Of a DNA stretch of 64,000 bases, positions 25,110 to 34,036 are shown one piece after another. The stretch's first letter is position 1. Each line of letters begins with the position of its first letter. The notes under the pieces were generated by a model. It saw only the letters and a list, made by a program, of their open reading frames with translations, was not told the origin of the DNA and searched no databases. The position numbers and the translations under genes are program-made. Origin of the DNA: UBA1479 sp038109305 (GTDB lineage: Bacteria > Pseudomonadota > Alphaproteobacteria > Rhodospirillales > Casp-alpha2); contig JAYNIR010000003.1 of assembly GCA_038109305.1 (NCBI GenBank), positions 62,001 through 126,000 of the forward strand, given 5' to 3'.

Positions 25110-25631
25110 ATGCCGCCGACCCGCCTGACCGTCCCCTTCGCCGTGCTGTTGATCGCGGCCCTGACGGCGTTTGCCCTGAATGCGCGGTCCGACTTCATGG
25201 GCCAAAGCATAGAAAACGATTTCCCGCAGGAAATTTCTGAAGCCAAAAGCAAGGGCAAGCGACTGGTCATCATGTTTCACCAGCTCGGCTGCCCATATTG
25301 TGACAAGATGCGCACGCGGGTCTTTCCCGAGGCCAAGGTTGATGCGTTCTATTCCAAGAATTTCGTGATGTTGGAAAGCAACATCAAAGGCAATTTGGAT
25401 GTCGTAACGCCGGACGGCGAAAAATCCACCGAGGTCAAAATGGCCCAGAAATATCGGATCCGGGCGACACCGGTGTTCATGTTTTTCGATACGGACGGCA
25501 AGCTGGCGCTGAAGTTGACCGGCTTTCTGGACGCCGACATGTTCGTCCGCGCCGGAAATTACGTGACCGAGAGCGTCCACAAGCGCCCGGACAACATTTC
25601 ATTCTATCGCTACCTGAAAGGCGGAAGCTGA
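25110..25631 (+). CDS. Exported thioredoxin-like protein (SoxW-like)
   Basis: Thioredoxin-fold protein of 173 residues with an N-terminal signal or anchor helix (about 5-24) and the redox motif GCPYCDKMRTRVF (about 59-71). The cis-proline segment RATPVFMFFDTDGK (about 118-131) is present. A charged insertion follows the first helix, as in SoxW/DsbA-DsbC-like periplasmic thioredoxins. It likely acts in the periplasm as a disulfide oxidoreductase. A TolC-family gene starts seven bases after its stop, so the two form one operon. Confidence 0.85.
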   Translation: MPPTRLTVPFAVLLIAALTAFALNARSDFMGQSIENDFPQEISEAKSKGKRLVIMFHQLGCPYCDKMRTRVFPEAKVDAFYSKNFVMLESNIKGNLDVVTPDGEKSTEVKMAQKYRIRATPVFMFFDTDGKLALKLTGFLDADMFVRAGNYVTESVHKRPDNISFYRYLKGGS

Positions 25632-25638
25632 GACAGCC

Positions 25639-27048
25639 ATGCGGGTCCGGAAGCTAACCGTCGCCGGGGCCGGACTGTTGCCCACGGTTCTGGCCGCAGG
25701 CGTTTTTGCGTTGGGGGCGTTCGCCGCCCGCGCCGCCGACCCGACGCTGACGGCGGCGGGCCTGCTTGAACGCATCGATCAGCAAGCGCAGATCTATTTC
25801 GCCGAAGCGGCGGCGGATCTTCAAGCTGCCGAAGCGCGCCTGGCGCGCGCCCGGGCCGGGCTGTTTCCCCGCGCGACGGCCGGGTTCGAGGCGGAGCGCT
25901 ACCAGTCCGCCCTCAGCGCCGTTAAGGACAAAGCCGAAAGCACCGCCACCTTCGAAGTGGTGCAGCCGATATACGACTTCGGCGTGAACGGCAGCCGCAT
26001 CGACGCCGCCCGCGCCGACGCGGACGCAGCCAAGCTGCGCGCCACCGCCGCCCGCAACAGGGTGCTGATGGAAGGGCTGGCGCTCTACCACGACCTGCAC
26101 GCGTCGGACCTGAACGTGCAGACCTTAAACCAAAAACACGCATCCGCCTATGTCCGCTGGGAACGCGTTCAGGAACGCGAACGCCTGGGCCAGGCGTCGC
26201 CGGTCAAAGTCGCGGAGCGCCTTGCCGCCGTCGAGGCGTCGCGCCTGATCCTGCACAACGAACAGCGGCGGAATATGGAAATCCGGCTGCGGCTCGGCGA
26301 TCTGACGGGCCTGCCGTTCGACAAGGAAATGCTTAACCCGCCTTTGGGGCCGAAGGAAAAGCCCGCCCCTGTCGAGGACGGCCCCTTTACCCAGGCGGTG
26401 CTGGACCGCAACCCGGACCTGAAGGCATTAGCGCGGAAGCGCGACGGCGTCCGCCTTGCCCGCGAAGGCAAAGGCAACCGGCCGGTGGTGGAAGCGTTCG
26501 GCGTGCTCAACCAATATAGCCGCCCGACATCGTCGCGCGACGATTGGACCGTCGGCGCGCGCATCAAATGGCCGTTTTACGACGGCGGGGTGAAGTCGGC
26601 GGAACAGGCGGAGCTGGGCGCCGAGGTCACCCGCCTGGAAGCACGCATCGAGGTCGCCCGGCGTGAATTGGTCCGCATTGCGCGGACGACACTGCGCGCC
26701 CGCGAAAATGCTTGGCAGCAATTGATCGCCACCCGCGCCCGACACGATTTTCAAAGCAAGTTCCTGTTGCAGCGCCAGCGGCTTTACGAACAAGAACGCG
26801 TCACCGACCTGGGCAACGCCATGATCAATTTCACCGACGCCGAAGCCGATGTAGTCCGCGCCGCCGGCAACCTGCGGCAGGTGAATGCGCGGCTGGCGGT
26901 GATGATGGGCGAGCACCCGAAGATCAGCCTCGATCAAGGTTTTCTCCTTCGGCTGCTCGGCCAAAAGGTGAATGAGGATCGGGATTCCTACACCCCCAAA
27001 TCCGGGAGCGGCTTCGGCCAGAAGGACCAGAATGAAATCAAACGCTGA
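25639..27048 (+). CDS. TolC family outer membrane protein
   Basis: Outer membrane efflux or secretion channel of 469 residues. A signal peptide (about 1-32, ending FAARAAD) is followed by two repeated TolC/OEP halves rich in long helices. Beta-strand signatures include ESTATFEVVQPIYDFGVNGS (about 95-114) and VGARIKWPFYDGGVKSAEQA (about 305-324). Between the repeats are the conserved RLGQASPVKV and DRNPDLKALARKR. It lies in an operon with the thioredoxin-like gene upstream and overlaps the adaptor gene by 17 bases. No inner membrane pump is encoded beside it. Confidence 0.87.
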   Translation: MRVRKLTVAGAGLLPTVLAAGVFALGAFAARAADPTLTAAGLLERIDQQAQIYFAEAAADLQAAEARLARARAGLFPRATAGFEAERYQSALSAVKDKAESTATFEVVQPIYDFGVNGSRIDAARADADAAKLRATAARNRVLMEGLALYHDLHASDLNVQTLNQKHASAYVRWERVQERERLGQASPVKVAERLAAVEASRLILHNEQRRNMEIRLRLGDLTGLPFDKEMLNPPLGPKEKPAPVEDGPFTQAVLDRNPDLKALARKRDGVRLAREGKGNRPVVEAFGVLNQYSRPTSSRDDWTVGARIKWPFYDGGVKSAEQAELGAEVTRLEARIEVARRELVRIARTTLRARENAWQQLIATRARHDFQSKFLLQRQRLYEQERVTDLGNAMINFTDAEADVVRAAGNLRQVNARLAVMMGEHPKISLDQGFLLRLLGQKVNEDRDSYTPKSGSGFGQKDQNEIKR

Positions 27049-27571
27049 CACCCCCCGCCGTCACCGGCGGGCGCTTCCGGCGCTCGCCCTGTTTGCCGCG
27101 ATTTACGCCATGGCCTGGACGCCGGCAACCCATGCCGAACAACCGCTCGCCTTCGCCATCCCGGGCGTCGTCGATGCCGTGATGGTCAAACCGGGCGAGG
27201 TGGTCAAAAAGGGCGCGGTGCTGGCGAAGCTCGACACCAAGCCTTTCGAATACCGGGACACCGCCGCCCGTGCGGCCATCGACGCCGCCGACCGGGAACT
27301 GGAATTCGCCGAACAAAATCTGGTCCGGGTCAAACAACTGTTCGACGACCTGTCGACATCGAAGGAAGAATTGGAACGCGCCACCCTGCGCCTTGCCAAC
27401 GCCAAGGCGGGCCGCGCCAAGGCCGAAGCCGGGCGCAACATGGCTGGCTGGCGGCTTTCCCGGGCGACGCTGCGCGCGCCTGCCGACGGGCGGGTCAAAT
27501 CGACGCCGGGATATCCGGGATTGGTGGTCGACCCCGCTGCCGGGTTCACGCCCGTGGTGGTGATGGAATAG
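27032..27571 (+). CDS. Short HlyD/RND-type periplasmic adaptor protein
   Basis: Membrane-fusion-type adaptor of only 179 residues; family members are usually over 300. A signal peptide (about 1-35) precedes a lipoyl-like half (AIPGVVDAVMVKPGEVVKKG, about 42-61), a helical hairpin (about 75-135) and the second lipoyl half (LSRATLRAPADGRVKSTPG). The protein stops just after that, without the beta-barrel and membrane-proximal domains that contact the inner membrane pump. It overlaps the TolC gene by 17 bases. Either it is a minimal adaptor working with a distant pump or a truncated one. Confidence 0.8.
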   Translation: MKSNADTPRRHRRALPALALFAAIYAMAWTPATHAEQPLAFAIPGVVDAVMVKPGEVVKKGAVLAKLDTKPFEYRDTAARAAIDAADRELEFAEQNLVRVKQLFDDLSTSKEELERATLRLANAKAGRAKAEAGRNMAGWRLSRATLRAPADGRVKSTPGYPGLVVDPAAGFTPVVVME

Positions 27572-27595
27572 CCGCCGCCGATCAGCCGAACGCGG

Positions 27596-28390
27596 TTAGG
27601 TCATCGTAAACTCGTAACCGGGGCCGAGTTGGATAACCCGGTCGGCGCCCGCGCGGAACGGCAGCACATCCCGGATGAGCCCCGGATCAATCACATCATT
27701 CCAAAACGCCGCCATGCGGTCCTCGGTCAAGCCCACGCCTTCGCCTTCCCGCGCGCGCAGCGCCGCCTACTTGGCGGAGCGTGACGCTTTCAGAAAGTCG
27801 CGAGGCGCATCTAGATAAACCAAACGCCCGCCTGCCTGTTTGATGCCGCCGAAGGCGATCTGCATCAAACGCGCCGAAATCCACCCTTCGAAGATCAGCA
27901 TGTCCGGCGGCGCGGTGAGGACCATGGGCGCGCCGCGATCATCGGCGGCCTTGTCGAAGGTCGGGATTTCGGTACCCGGTCGGGCCGACAGGACATCCGT
28001 GATGACGCAGCGGAGTTCATCCGCGTCGTGGGTCTCGGGCAGGCCGAGCCATAGTAAGGACCGCGCCGCCCGGGGCAGTTAGAAATCGTCGGACGACACG
28101 ACCGCGCACGTCATGTCGGACGCGCCTTGAAAAATAAGCTTCAGGTGTTTGGAAAAAGTGGACTTGCTTGCGCCCGGCCCGCCCAGCAAGACCAGCAATT
28201 TGGGCGCATCCGCCGCGCCGAACAGGCTCGTGATCTCCCGGGCGATGGGGATGTAGGTTTCGGCAACCCGGCGCTGTGCTTCTTCTGACGGCAGGCCGAA
28301 GCGTTCAAGATCGGCGCTTACGGCGGCGCACCGTTCGGCAAGCCGCGTGTCGTTCCCCTGTGCGCGTGGCGAGATGTCGTTCAATGGCAC
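27596..28390 (-). pseudogene. P-loop kinase resembling D-glycerate 3-kinase, two in-frame stops
   Basis: One continuous frame from ATG 28390 to TAA 27596 (265 codons) reads as a P-loop kinase. It has Walker A LGGPGASKSTFSK, then SSDDF followed by a stop (TAA, 28079-28081) where relatives have the tyrosine of DDFYL. It continues with LPRAARSLLWLG, a PETHD motif, IPTFDKAADDRGAP and MLIFEGWISARLMQ. A second stop (TAG, 27767-27769) falls in a SRSAK-stop-AALRAREGE helix, probably once CAG. The set DDFYL, THD, FDKAxDDR and FEGW matches glycerate 3-kinases of the plant/cyanobacterial type. No frameshift is needed, so decay looks recent. Zeta toxin was considered and fits less well. Confidence 0.65.
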
Positions 28391-28422
28391 CGCCCTTCTC
28401 TTCGCCCAACCGGGCCCGACCG

Positions 28423-28863
28423 CTAAATGCCGTACAGGTCTTCCGCCCGCTTTTCGAAAGCATTGACCATTTTTGTGACGGCTTCGTTAAACACGACCGA
28501 AATCGCCGATTGCAGAAGCTTCGACCGGAATTCGAAATCGACGAAAAAATCCACGTCGCATTCGGCGCCGTCTGCCGCCGGGTTAAACACCCAATGGTTC
28601 TTCAGGTATTTGAACGGCCCGTCCGTATAGGCGACGCCGATCCGCATGGCCGGCCGGTCGAGTTGCACCCGCGAGGTGAACTTTTCTCGGAACACCTTGA
28701 AACCGATAACCATGTCGGCGACCAAAAGCCTGTCCGACTTTTCACGGATGCGGGTGGCGATGCACCAGGGCAGAAATTCCGGGTACTGTTCTACGTCCGC
28801 CACCAGATCGAACATCTTTTCGGGCGGGTATTTCAGGCGGCGGATTTCGGCGTGCGTCGGCAT
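28423..28863 (-). CDS. Coenzyme Q-binding protein COQ10 / RatA family START domain
   Basis: Small START/polyketide-cyclase-fold protein of 146 residues needed for ubiquinone function in relatives. Motifs: YPPEKMFDLVADVEQYPEFL (about 12-31), PWCIATRIRE, and FEFRSKLLQSAISVVFNEAV (about 111-130). The C-terminal helix ends AFEKRAEDLYGI. It sits 58 bases downstream of lipA on the same strand, the common alphaproteobacterial pairing lpd-lipA-coq10. Confidence 0.9.
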   Translation of the reverse strand: MPTHAEIRRLKYPPEKMFDLVADVEQYPEFLPWCIATRIREKSDRLLVADMVIGFKVFREKFTSRVQLDRPAMRIGVAYTDGPFKYLKNHWVFNPAADGAECDVDFFVDFEFRSKLLQSAISVVFNEAVTKMVNAFEKRAEDLYGI

Positions 28864-28921
28864 GGGATCGCTTATGCCCGCGGCAATTTGTGCTTGTCCA
28901 GCCCCAACCGGAGTGATCCGA

Positions 28922-29869
28922 TCAGCACCCCCCGCCGCGCCGCACCGCCTGGAGCTTGACGAAGTCCTCGCCGGCGTGGTGGCTGGAGCGCGTCAGCGGC
29001 GATGCCGACACAAGCAGGAACCCCTTGGCTTCGGCCAGGCGGCGGTATTCCTCGAACTCATCCGGCGTCACAAATCGATCAACCGCCGCATGGCGCGTGG
29101 TGGGTGCGAGATATTGGCCGATAGTCAGAAAATCTACGCGGGCGGAGCGCAGGTCGTCCATGACCTGCAGGATCTCTTCACGCGTTTCGCCGAGCCCCAC
29201 CATGATCCCCGACTTGGTGAAGATCTTTGCGTCGATGTCCTTGGCGCGGTCGAGCAATTTCAGCGAATGGAAATACCGCGCGCCGGGGCGGATAGTCGGA
29301 TAGAGCCTCGGCACGGTTTCCAGATTATGGTTGAAGACGTCGGGCTTTGCCTTGACCACGGCTTCGAGCGCGCCCGGCTTGTCGCGGAAGTCGGGCGTCA
29401 GAATTTCAATGGTGGTGCCTGATGACGTTTCGCGGATGCGCGTGATACATTTGACGAACTGATCGGCGCCGCCATCTTCAAGATCGTCCCGGTCGACCGA
29501 GGTGATGACCAGGTGCTTCATGCCCATTTCGCCTACCGCAATGGCGAGGTTTTCCGGCTCCATCGGATTGACGGCGTTGGGCTTGCCGGTCGCCACGTTG
29601 CAGAACGCGCAGGCGCGGGTGCAGATATCGCCCAGAATCATCACCGTCGCGTGCTTGACGGCCCAGCATTCGCCGATGTTGGGACACGCCGCTTCCTCGC
29701 AGACGGTGTTGAGGCCGAGCTCGCGCATCAACTTCCGCGTCTCGTTATATTCCTTCGACACGGGGGCCTTGACCCTAATCCACGCAGGTTTTTTATGGTG
29801 GGGATTTTCCGGTTTTTTGCGCTTTTCCGGATGGCGGAAGGGGCGGACGTTTTCAGATGAACCGGTCAT
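28922..29869 (-). CDS. lipA: Lipoyl synthase
   Basis: Radical SAM enzyme that inserts two sulfurs into octanoyl groups on lipoyl domains. Both cysteine sets are visible: the auxiliary cluster motif CEEAACPNIGEC (about 57-68) and the SAM cluster motif CTRACAFC (about 83-90). The conserved C-terminal RSSHHAGEDF carries the serine that ligates the auxiliary cluster. Length is 315 residues. Its start is three bases after the lpd stop, so it is transcribed with the complex whose E1 beta and E2 subunits it modifies. Confidence 0.96.
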   Translation of the reverse strand: MTGSSENVRPFRHPEKRKKPENPHHKKPAWIRVKAPVSKEYNETRKLMRELGLNTVCEEAACPNIGECWAVKHATVMILGDICTRACAFCNVATGKPNAVNPMEPENLAIAVGEMGMKHLVITSVDRDDLEDGGADQFVKCITRIRETSSGTTIEILTPDFRDKPGALEAVVKAKPDVFNHNLETVPRLYPTIRPGARYFHSLKLLDRAKDIDAKIFTKSGIMVGLGETREEILQVMDDLRSARVDFLTIGQYLAPTTRHAAVDRFVTPDEFEEYRRLAEAKGFLLVSASPLTRSSHHAGEDFVKLQAVRRGGGC

Positions 29870-29872
29870 GGC

Positions 29873-31279
29873 TCACATATGGATGACTTTGCCGTACGCA
29901 TCAAGCACGCTTTCGTGCATCATTTCACTGAGCGTCGGATGCGGAAAGACAGTTTGCATCAGTTCGGCCTCCGTCGTTTCCAGGCCCATGGCGACGACGT
30001 AGCCCTGGATCAGTTCCGTCACTTCCGCGCCGACCATATGGGCGCCCAAAAGCTGCCCGGTCTTTTCATCGAACACGGTTTTGATCAGGCCATCCGGTTC
30101 GCCCAAAGCAATGGCCTTGCCGTTGCCGAGGAACGGGAAGCGCCCGACCTTGACCTTATACCCCTGCTCTTTCGCTTTCGCCTCGGTCAAGCCGACACTC
30201 GCGACCTGCGGATAGCAGTAGGTGCAGCCGGGGATTTGCGTCTTTTCCATGGAATGGACGTTGGGCAGGCCGGCGATCTTTTCGATGCAGATGACGCCTT
30301 CGTGCTCCGCCTTGTGGGCCAGCATGGGCGGGCCGGCGACGTCGCCGATGGCGTAGACGCCGGGCTCGTCCGTATTACCGTATCCGTCGGCGACGATGCA
30401 GCCGCGGTCGGTTTTAACCTTGGTGTTTTCAAGCCCTATGTTTTCGATGTTGCCCTGCACGCCAACGGCGGAAATGACGCGATCGACCGTGACATGCGAG
30501 GTCTTGCCGTCTTTGTCTTCGATGGTGCAGGTGACCGCGTTGGCCCTTTTGTCCAACTTCATCACCTTGGCTTCGGTCAGGATTTTCAGGCCGGACTTTT
30601 CCATCTGCTTGCGGGCGATGGCGGAAATTTCCGCGTCTTCAACCGGCATGATCTGTTTCATCACCTCGACCACCGTCACATCGGCGCCCAGCGTGTGATA
30701 GAAGCTCGCGAGTTCGATGCCGATGGCACCGGACCCGATGACCAAAAGCTTTTCCGGGAAGATATCGGGCTTCAATGCCTCGAAGTATGTCCAGACCAGC
30801 TTGCGGTCGGGCTCAAGCCCCGGCAGGACGCGGGGCCTGGCACCCGTCGCGACGATGATGTGCTTGGCGGCGACGTCGGGCAGCGCCTTGCCCTCCTTGT
30901 CCTTAACCGCGACTTTTCCGCCGCCTTTCAGGCTGCCTGAGCCGTCGATGATGGTGACCTTGTTTTTCTTCAGCAAATGGCCGACGCCGGAATTGAGCTG
31001 TTTGGAGACGCCGCGCGACCGGCCGATGACTTTTTCAATGTCGAAGGATAGGTTGTCGCAGGCGAGGCCGTAATTCCCGGCGTGTTTCATGTAGTGAAAA
31101 ATCTCGGCCGAGCGCAAAAGTGCCTTGGTCGGGATGCAGCCCCAGTTGAGGCAGATGCCGCCCAGGTGCTGCTTTTCGATGATCGCCGTTTTCATGCCGA
31201 GCTGCGCCGCTCGGATCGCGGTCACATACCCGCCGGGGCCGGCGCCGATGACGCAAACGTCGAAGAAGGTTTCAGCCAT
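29873..31279 (-). CDS. lpd: Dihydrolipoyl dehydrogenase (E3)
   Basis: Flavoprotein that reoxidises dihydrolipoamide with NAD+. FAD-binding VIGAGPGGYVTAIRAAQLG (about 10-28), redox disulfide GGICLNWGCIPTKALL (about 40-55), NAD-binding VIGSGAIGIELASFYHTLG, and the C-terminal catalytic HPTLSEMMHESVLDA are present. The 468-residue length is normal. It is 18 bases downstream of pdhC and is the E3 of the same complex. Confidence 0.95.
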   Translation of the reverse strand: MAETFFDVCVIGAGPGGYVTAIRAAQLGMKTAIIEKQHLGGICLNWGCIPTKALLRSAEIFHYMKHAGNYGLACDNLSFDIEKVIGRSRGVSKQLNSGVGHLLKKNKVTIIDGSGSLKGGGKVAVKDKEGKALPDVAAKHIIVATGARPRVLPGLEPDRKLVWTYFEALKPDIFPEKLLVIGSGAIGIELASFYHTLGADVTVVEVMKQIMPVEDAEISAIARKQMEKSGLKILTEAKVMKLDKRANAVTCTIEDKDGKTSHVTVDRVISAVGVQGNIENIGLENTKVKTDRGCIVADGYGNTDEPGVYAIGDVAGPPMLAHKAEHEGVICIEKIAGLPNVHSMEKTQIPGCTYCYPQVASVGLTEAKAKEQGYKVKVGRFPFLGNGKAIALGEPDGLIKTVFDEKTGQLLGAHMVGAEVTELIQGYVVAMGLETTEAELMQTVFPHPTLSEMMHESVLDAYGKVIHM

Positions 31280-31297
31280 GATCGGTCCCTCCCCAAC

Positions 31298-32617
31298 CTA
31301 CAACAATAGGCTGATGGGATCTTCGAGGATGCCCTTCAGCTCTTTCATGAAGCCCGCCGCCGCCGCACCGTCGATGCAGCGGTGATCGACCGCGAGCGTC
31401 AACGACATCATGGTGGCGACACCCAACGCGCCGTCCTTCACCACGGGGCGCTGTTCGCCCGCGCCGACCGAGAGGATGCCCCCCTGCGGCGGGTTGATGA
31501 TGGAATTGAACGATTTAACGCCGAACATGCCGAGGTTCGAAATGGTGAAGGTGCCGCCCTGGAATTCCTCGGGCTGCAACTTGCCGTCCCGCGCTTTGCC
31601 GGCCAGTTCCTTGGCCTTTGCCGAAATATCGGCCAAGCCCAAAGACCCCGCGTCCTTGATGATCGGCGTGATCAGCCCGCCGTCGATGGCAACGGCGATG
31701 GAGATGTCGGCCTTTTTGAAATTGAGGATTGCCGCTTCCGTATAGGCGGCGTTGACGTCCGGGCAGCGTTTGAGCGCCACCGCCACCGCCTTGATGACGA
31801 AGTCATTGACGGAGATTTTATAATCCGCGCCGTCGCGGTCGTTCAGTTCCTTCCGCGCCTTCAACAGCTTGTCGATGGCGACATCGGCAGAGATGTTGAA
31901 GTGCGGTATGTCGCGGGCCGATGCGGTCAAGCGTGAGGCGATGATTTTCCGCATAGACGAATTCGGCACGGCGTCGAACGCCGGCATGTTTTGGAACACG
32001 GGATCGTCCACGGTGACCATGGGCGCCGCCGCAACTGGTGCGGCGGCGGCAGTCGCAGCCGCTGGCCCGGCGGAAGGCGCCGCCTTCGCGCCGCCGCCTT
32101 TAACCGCGGCTTCGACATCGCGTTTGACGATGCGGCCCTGCGGGCCGGAGCCTTGAACTGCGGCGATGTCGATGCCTTCCTGCGCGGCGATGCGTCGGGC
32201 CAGCGGCGTCGCGAACACGCGGCCACCCGACGACGCCGGCGCGGCAGGTTTCGGCGCGGGAGCAGCTGGAGCACCGGCGGGTGCCGGAGCAGCAGCGGGT
32301 GCGGGAGCAGCAGGCGCCACAGCCGGAGCCGCGCCGCCCGAAGTATCCGCGCCCGCAAGCGCCGAGGCGTCCTCGCCTTCTTCCAGCAACAGTGCGATCA
32401 CCGTGTTGACGGCGACTTCGGCAGTGCCTTCGGCGACAAGGATTTTACCGAGCACGCCTTCGTCGACGGCTTCGACCTCCATGGTTGCCTTATCGGTTTC
32501 GATCTCGGCGATCAAATCGCCGCTTTCGATGGTGTCGCCTTCTTTCTTGTGCCACTTCGCCAAATTGCCCTCGGTCATGGTCGGCGAGAGCGCCGGCATC
32601 AGTATCTTGATCGGCAT
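31298..32617 (-). CDS. pdhC: Pyruvate dehydrogenase E2, dihydrolipoyllysine acetyltransferase
   Basis: Core of the pyruvate dehydrogenase complex. One N-terminal lipoyl domain (about 1-78) with the modified lysine in ETDKATME, an Ala/Pro-rich linker, a peripheral subunit-binding domain (FATPLARRIAAQEGIDIAAV, about 134-153), a second linker, and the C-terminal catalytic domain with VDHRCIDGAAAAGF (about 414-427), whose His is the acetyl-transfer base. The 439-residue length is usual for alphaproteobacteria with one lipoyl domain. It lies between pdhB and lpd. Confidence 0.95.
   Translation of the reverse strand: MPIKILMPALSPTMTEGNLAKWHKKEGDTIESGDLIAEIETDKATMEVEAVDEGVLGKILVAEGTAEVAVNTVIALLLEEGEDASALAGADTSGGAAPAVAPAAPAPAAAPAPAGAPAAPAPKPAAPASSGGRVFATPLARRIAAQEGIDIAAVQGSGPQGRIVKRDVEAAVKGGGAKAAPSAGPAAATAAAAPVAAAPMVTVDDPVFQNMPAFDAVPNSSMRKIIASRLTASARDIPHFNISADVAIDKLLKARKELNDRDGADYKISVNDFVIKAVAVALKRCPDVNAAYTEAAILNFKKADISIAVAIDGGLITPIIKDAGSLGLADISAKAKELAGKARDGKLQPEEFQGGTFTISNLGMFGVKSFNSIINPPQGGILSVGAGEQRPVVKDGALGVATMMSLTLAVDHRCIDGAAAAGFMKELKGILEDPISLLL
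32423..32506 (-). repeat. Lipoyl-domain DNA repeat, pdhC copy
   Basis: An 84-base segment around the lipoylated lysine that matches 33814-33897 in pdhB at 76 of 84 bases by hand alignment. The 28 encoded residues are identical, and all eight differences are silent. Confidence 0.8.
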
Positions 32618-32637
32618 GTCTGATCCCTCCCCGGCCG

Positions 32638-34008
32638 CTAGGCGTAGCAGACGGCTTTCGCCGCCTCGACCACGTTGTGCGCCTTGGGCAGCGCGAGTTT
32701 TTCCAGATTGGCCGCATAGGGCATGGGCACGTCGGCCCCGGCGACGCGGGTCGGCGGCGCATCCAGGTAATCGAACGCGTGTTCGATCACCAGCTGGCTG
32801 ACTTCGGCGCCGATGCCGCAGGTCGGCCAGCCTTCGCCGACGGAAACGATGCGGTTGGTCTTCTTGACCGAATTGCAGATGGTTTCCACGTCGATCGGGC
32901 GGATCGAGCGCATGTTGATAACTTCGGCGCTGATGCCATCCGCCGCCAGTTGCTCGGCGGCTTCCATGGAGATGCCGACGGCGATAGAATAGGCCACCAG
33001 CGTCACGTCCGTGCCGGCGCGTTCAACCTTGGCCTTGCCGATGGGCAGCGTCCAGTTTTCGTCATCTGGCACTTCGAACGACTGGCCGTAGAGAATTTCG
33101 TTTTCCAGGAACACCACCGGGTTGGGGTCCCGGATCGCGGACTTGAGCAAACCTTTGGCGTCGGCGGCCGACCACGGCGAGACGACCTTCAAGCCAGGAC
33201 AGTTGGCGTACCACGAGGCATAGCACTGCGAATGCTGCGCCGCCACGCGCGCCGCCGCCCCGTTGGGCCCGCGGAATACTATGGGGCAGCCCATCTGCCC
33301 GCCCGACATGTAAAGCGTCTTGGCGGCGGAGTTGATGATGTGGTCGATGGCCTGCATGGCGAAGTTGAATGTCATGAATTCGACGATGGGCCGAAGTTCC
33401 ATGAACGCCGCCCCCGTGGCCAGCCCGGCGAAGCCGATTTCGGTGATCGGCGTATCGATCACGCGCCGATCGCCGAATTCTTCCAGCAGGCCCTGGGAAA
33501 TTTTGTAGGCGCCTTGGTATTGGGCGACTTCCTCACCCATGATGAAGACGTTTTCGTCGCGACGCATTTCCTCGAATATGGCGGTGTTGAGCGCTTCGCG
33601 CACCGTCATGGTTTTCATCGGCCCGGAATAATCAGGCTCCGCCGCAACGGATGCGGCGCCCGGCTTCGCGGCGGCGGGCGCGGCCGGGACCGGCGCGGCG
33701 GTGGCTTCCTTGGGCTTGGCATCGGCCGTGGCGGATGCCAAGCCGGCGTCGGCGGAAACCGCCTCGCCTTCTCCGACGATCACCGCGATGGGCGTGTTGA
33801 CGGCGACGCCTTCAGTGCCTTCGGCGACGAGAATTTTGCCGAGCACGCCTTCGTCAACGGCCTCGACCTCCATGGTCGCCTTGTCGGTTTCGATTTCAAG
33901 CAGCACGTCGCCACTGGCAACCGCGTCACCTTCCTTCTTCACCCACTTGGCGATCTTGCCTTCGGTCATCGTGGGCGACAGCGCCGGCAGAAGAACTTGT
34001 ACAGCCAT
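32638..34008 (-). CDS. pdhB: Pyruvate dehydrogenase E1 beta subunit with lipoyl domain
   Basis: Thiamine-dependent E1 beta chain that works with PdhA on pyruvate. The first about 78 residues are a lipoyl domain with ETDKATME, then an Ala/Pro-rich linker to about residue 128, then the transketolase-like beta chain beginning TMTVREALNTAIFEEMRRDE. The segments GEEVAQYQGAYKISQGLLEE and VISPWSAADAKGLLK-type phosphate-loop sequence are present. The lipoyl fusion explains the 456-residue length and is a known trait of alphaproteobacterial PDH. It lies 28 bases after pdhA. Confidence 0.95.
   Translation of the reverse strand: MAVQVLLPALSPTMTEGKIAKWVKKEGDAVASGDVLLEIETDKATMEVEAVDEGVLGKILVAEGTEGVAVNTPIAVIVGEGEAVSADAGLASATADAKPKEATAAPVPAAPAAAKPGAASVAAEPDYSGPMKTMTVREALNTAIFEEMRRDENVFIMGEEVAQYQGAYKISQGLLEEFGDRRVIDTPITEIGFAGLATGAAFMELRPIVEFMTFNFAMQAIDHIINSAAKTLYMSGGQMGCPIVFRGPNGAAARVAAQHSQCYASWYANCPGLKVVSPWSAADAKGLLKSAIRDPNPVVFLENEILYGQSFEVPDDENWTLPIGKAKVERAGTDVTLVAYSIAVGISMEAAEQLAADGISAEVINMRSIRPIDVETICNSVKKTNRIVSVGEGWPTCGIGAEVSQLVIEHAFDYLDAPPTRVAGADVPMPYAANLEKLALPKAHNVVEAAKAVCYA
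33814..33897 (-). repeat. Lipoyl-domain DNA repeat, pdhB copy
   Basis: Partner of the pdhC copy at 32423-32506; 76 of 84 bases identical with an identical 28-residue product. Confidence 0.8.
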
Positions 34009-34036
34009 GTTATGTTTCCTTCCCTTTCTGCCGCGA

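Noticed and set aside
28079..28390. Zeta-toxin-like reading of the short P-loop frame, suggesting a toxin-antitoxin module.
   Set aside because: Reading past the stop in the same frame shows THD, FDKAxDDR and FEGW motifs of a metabolic kinase, and no antitoxin gene is adjacent.
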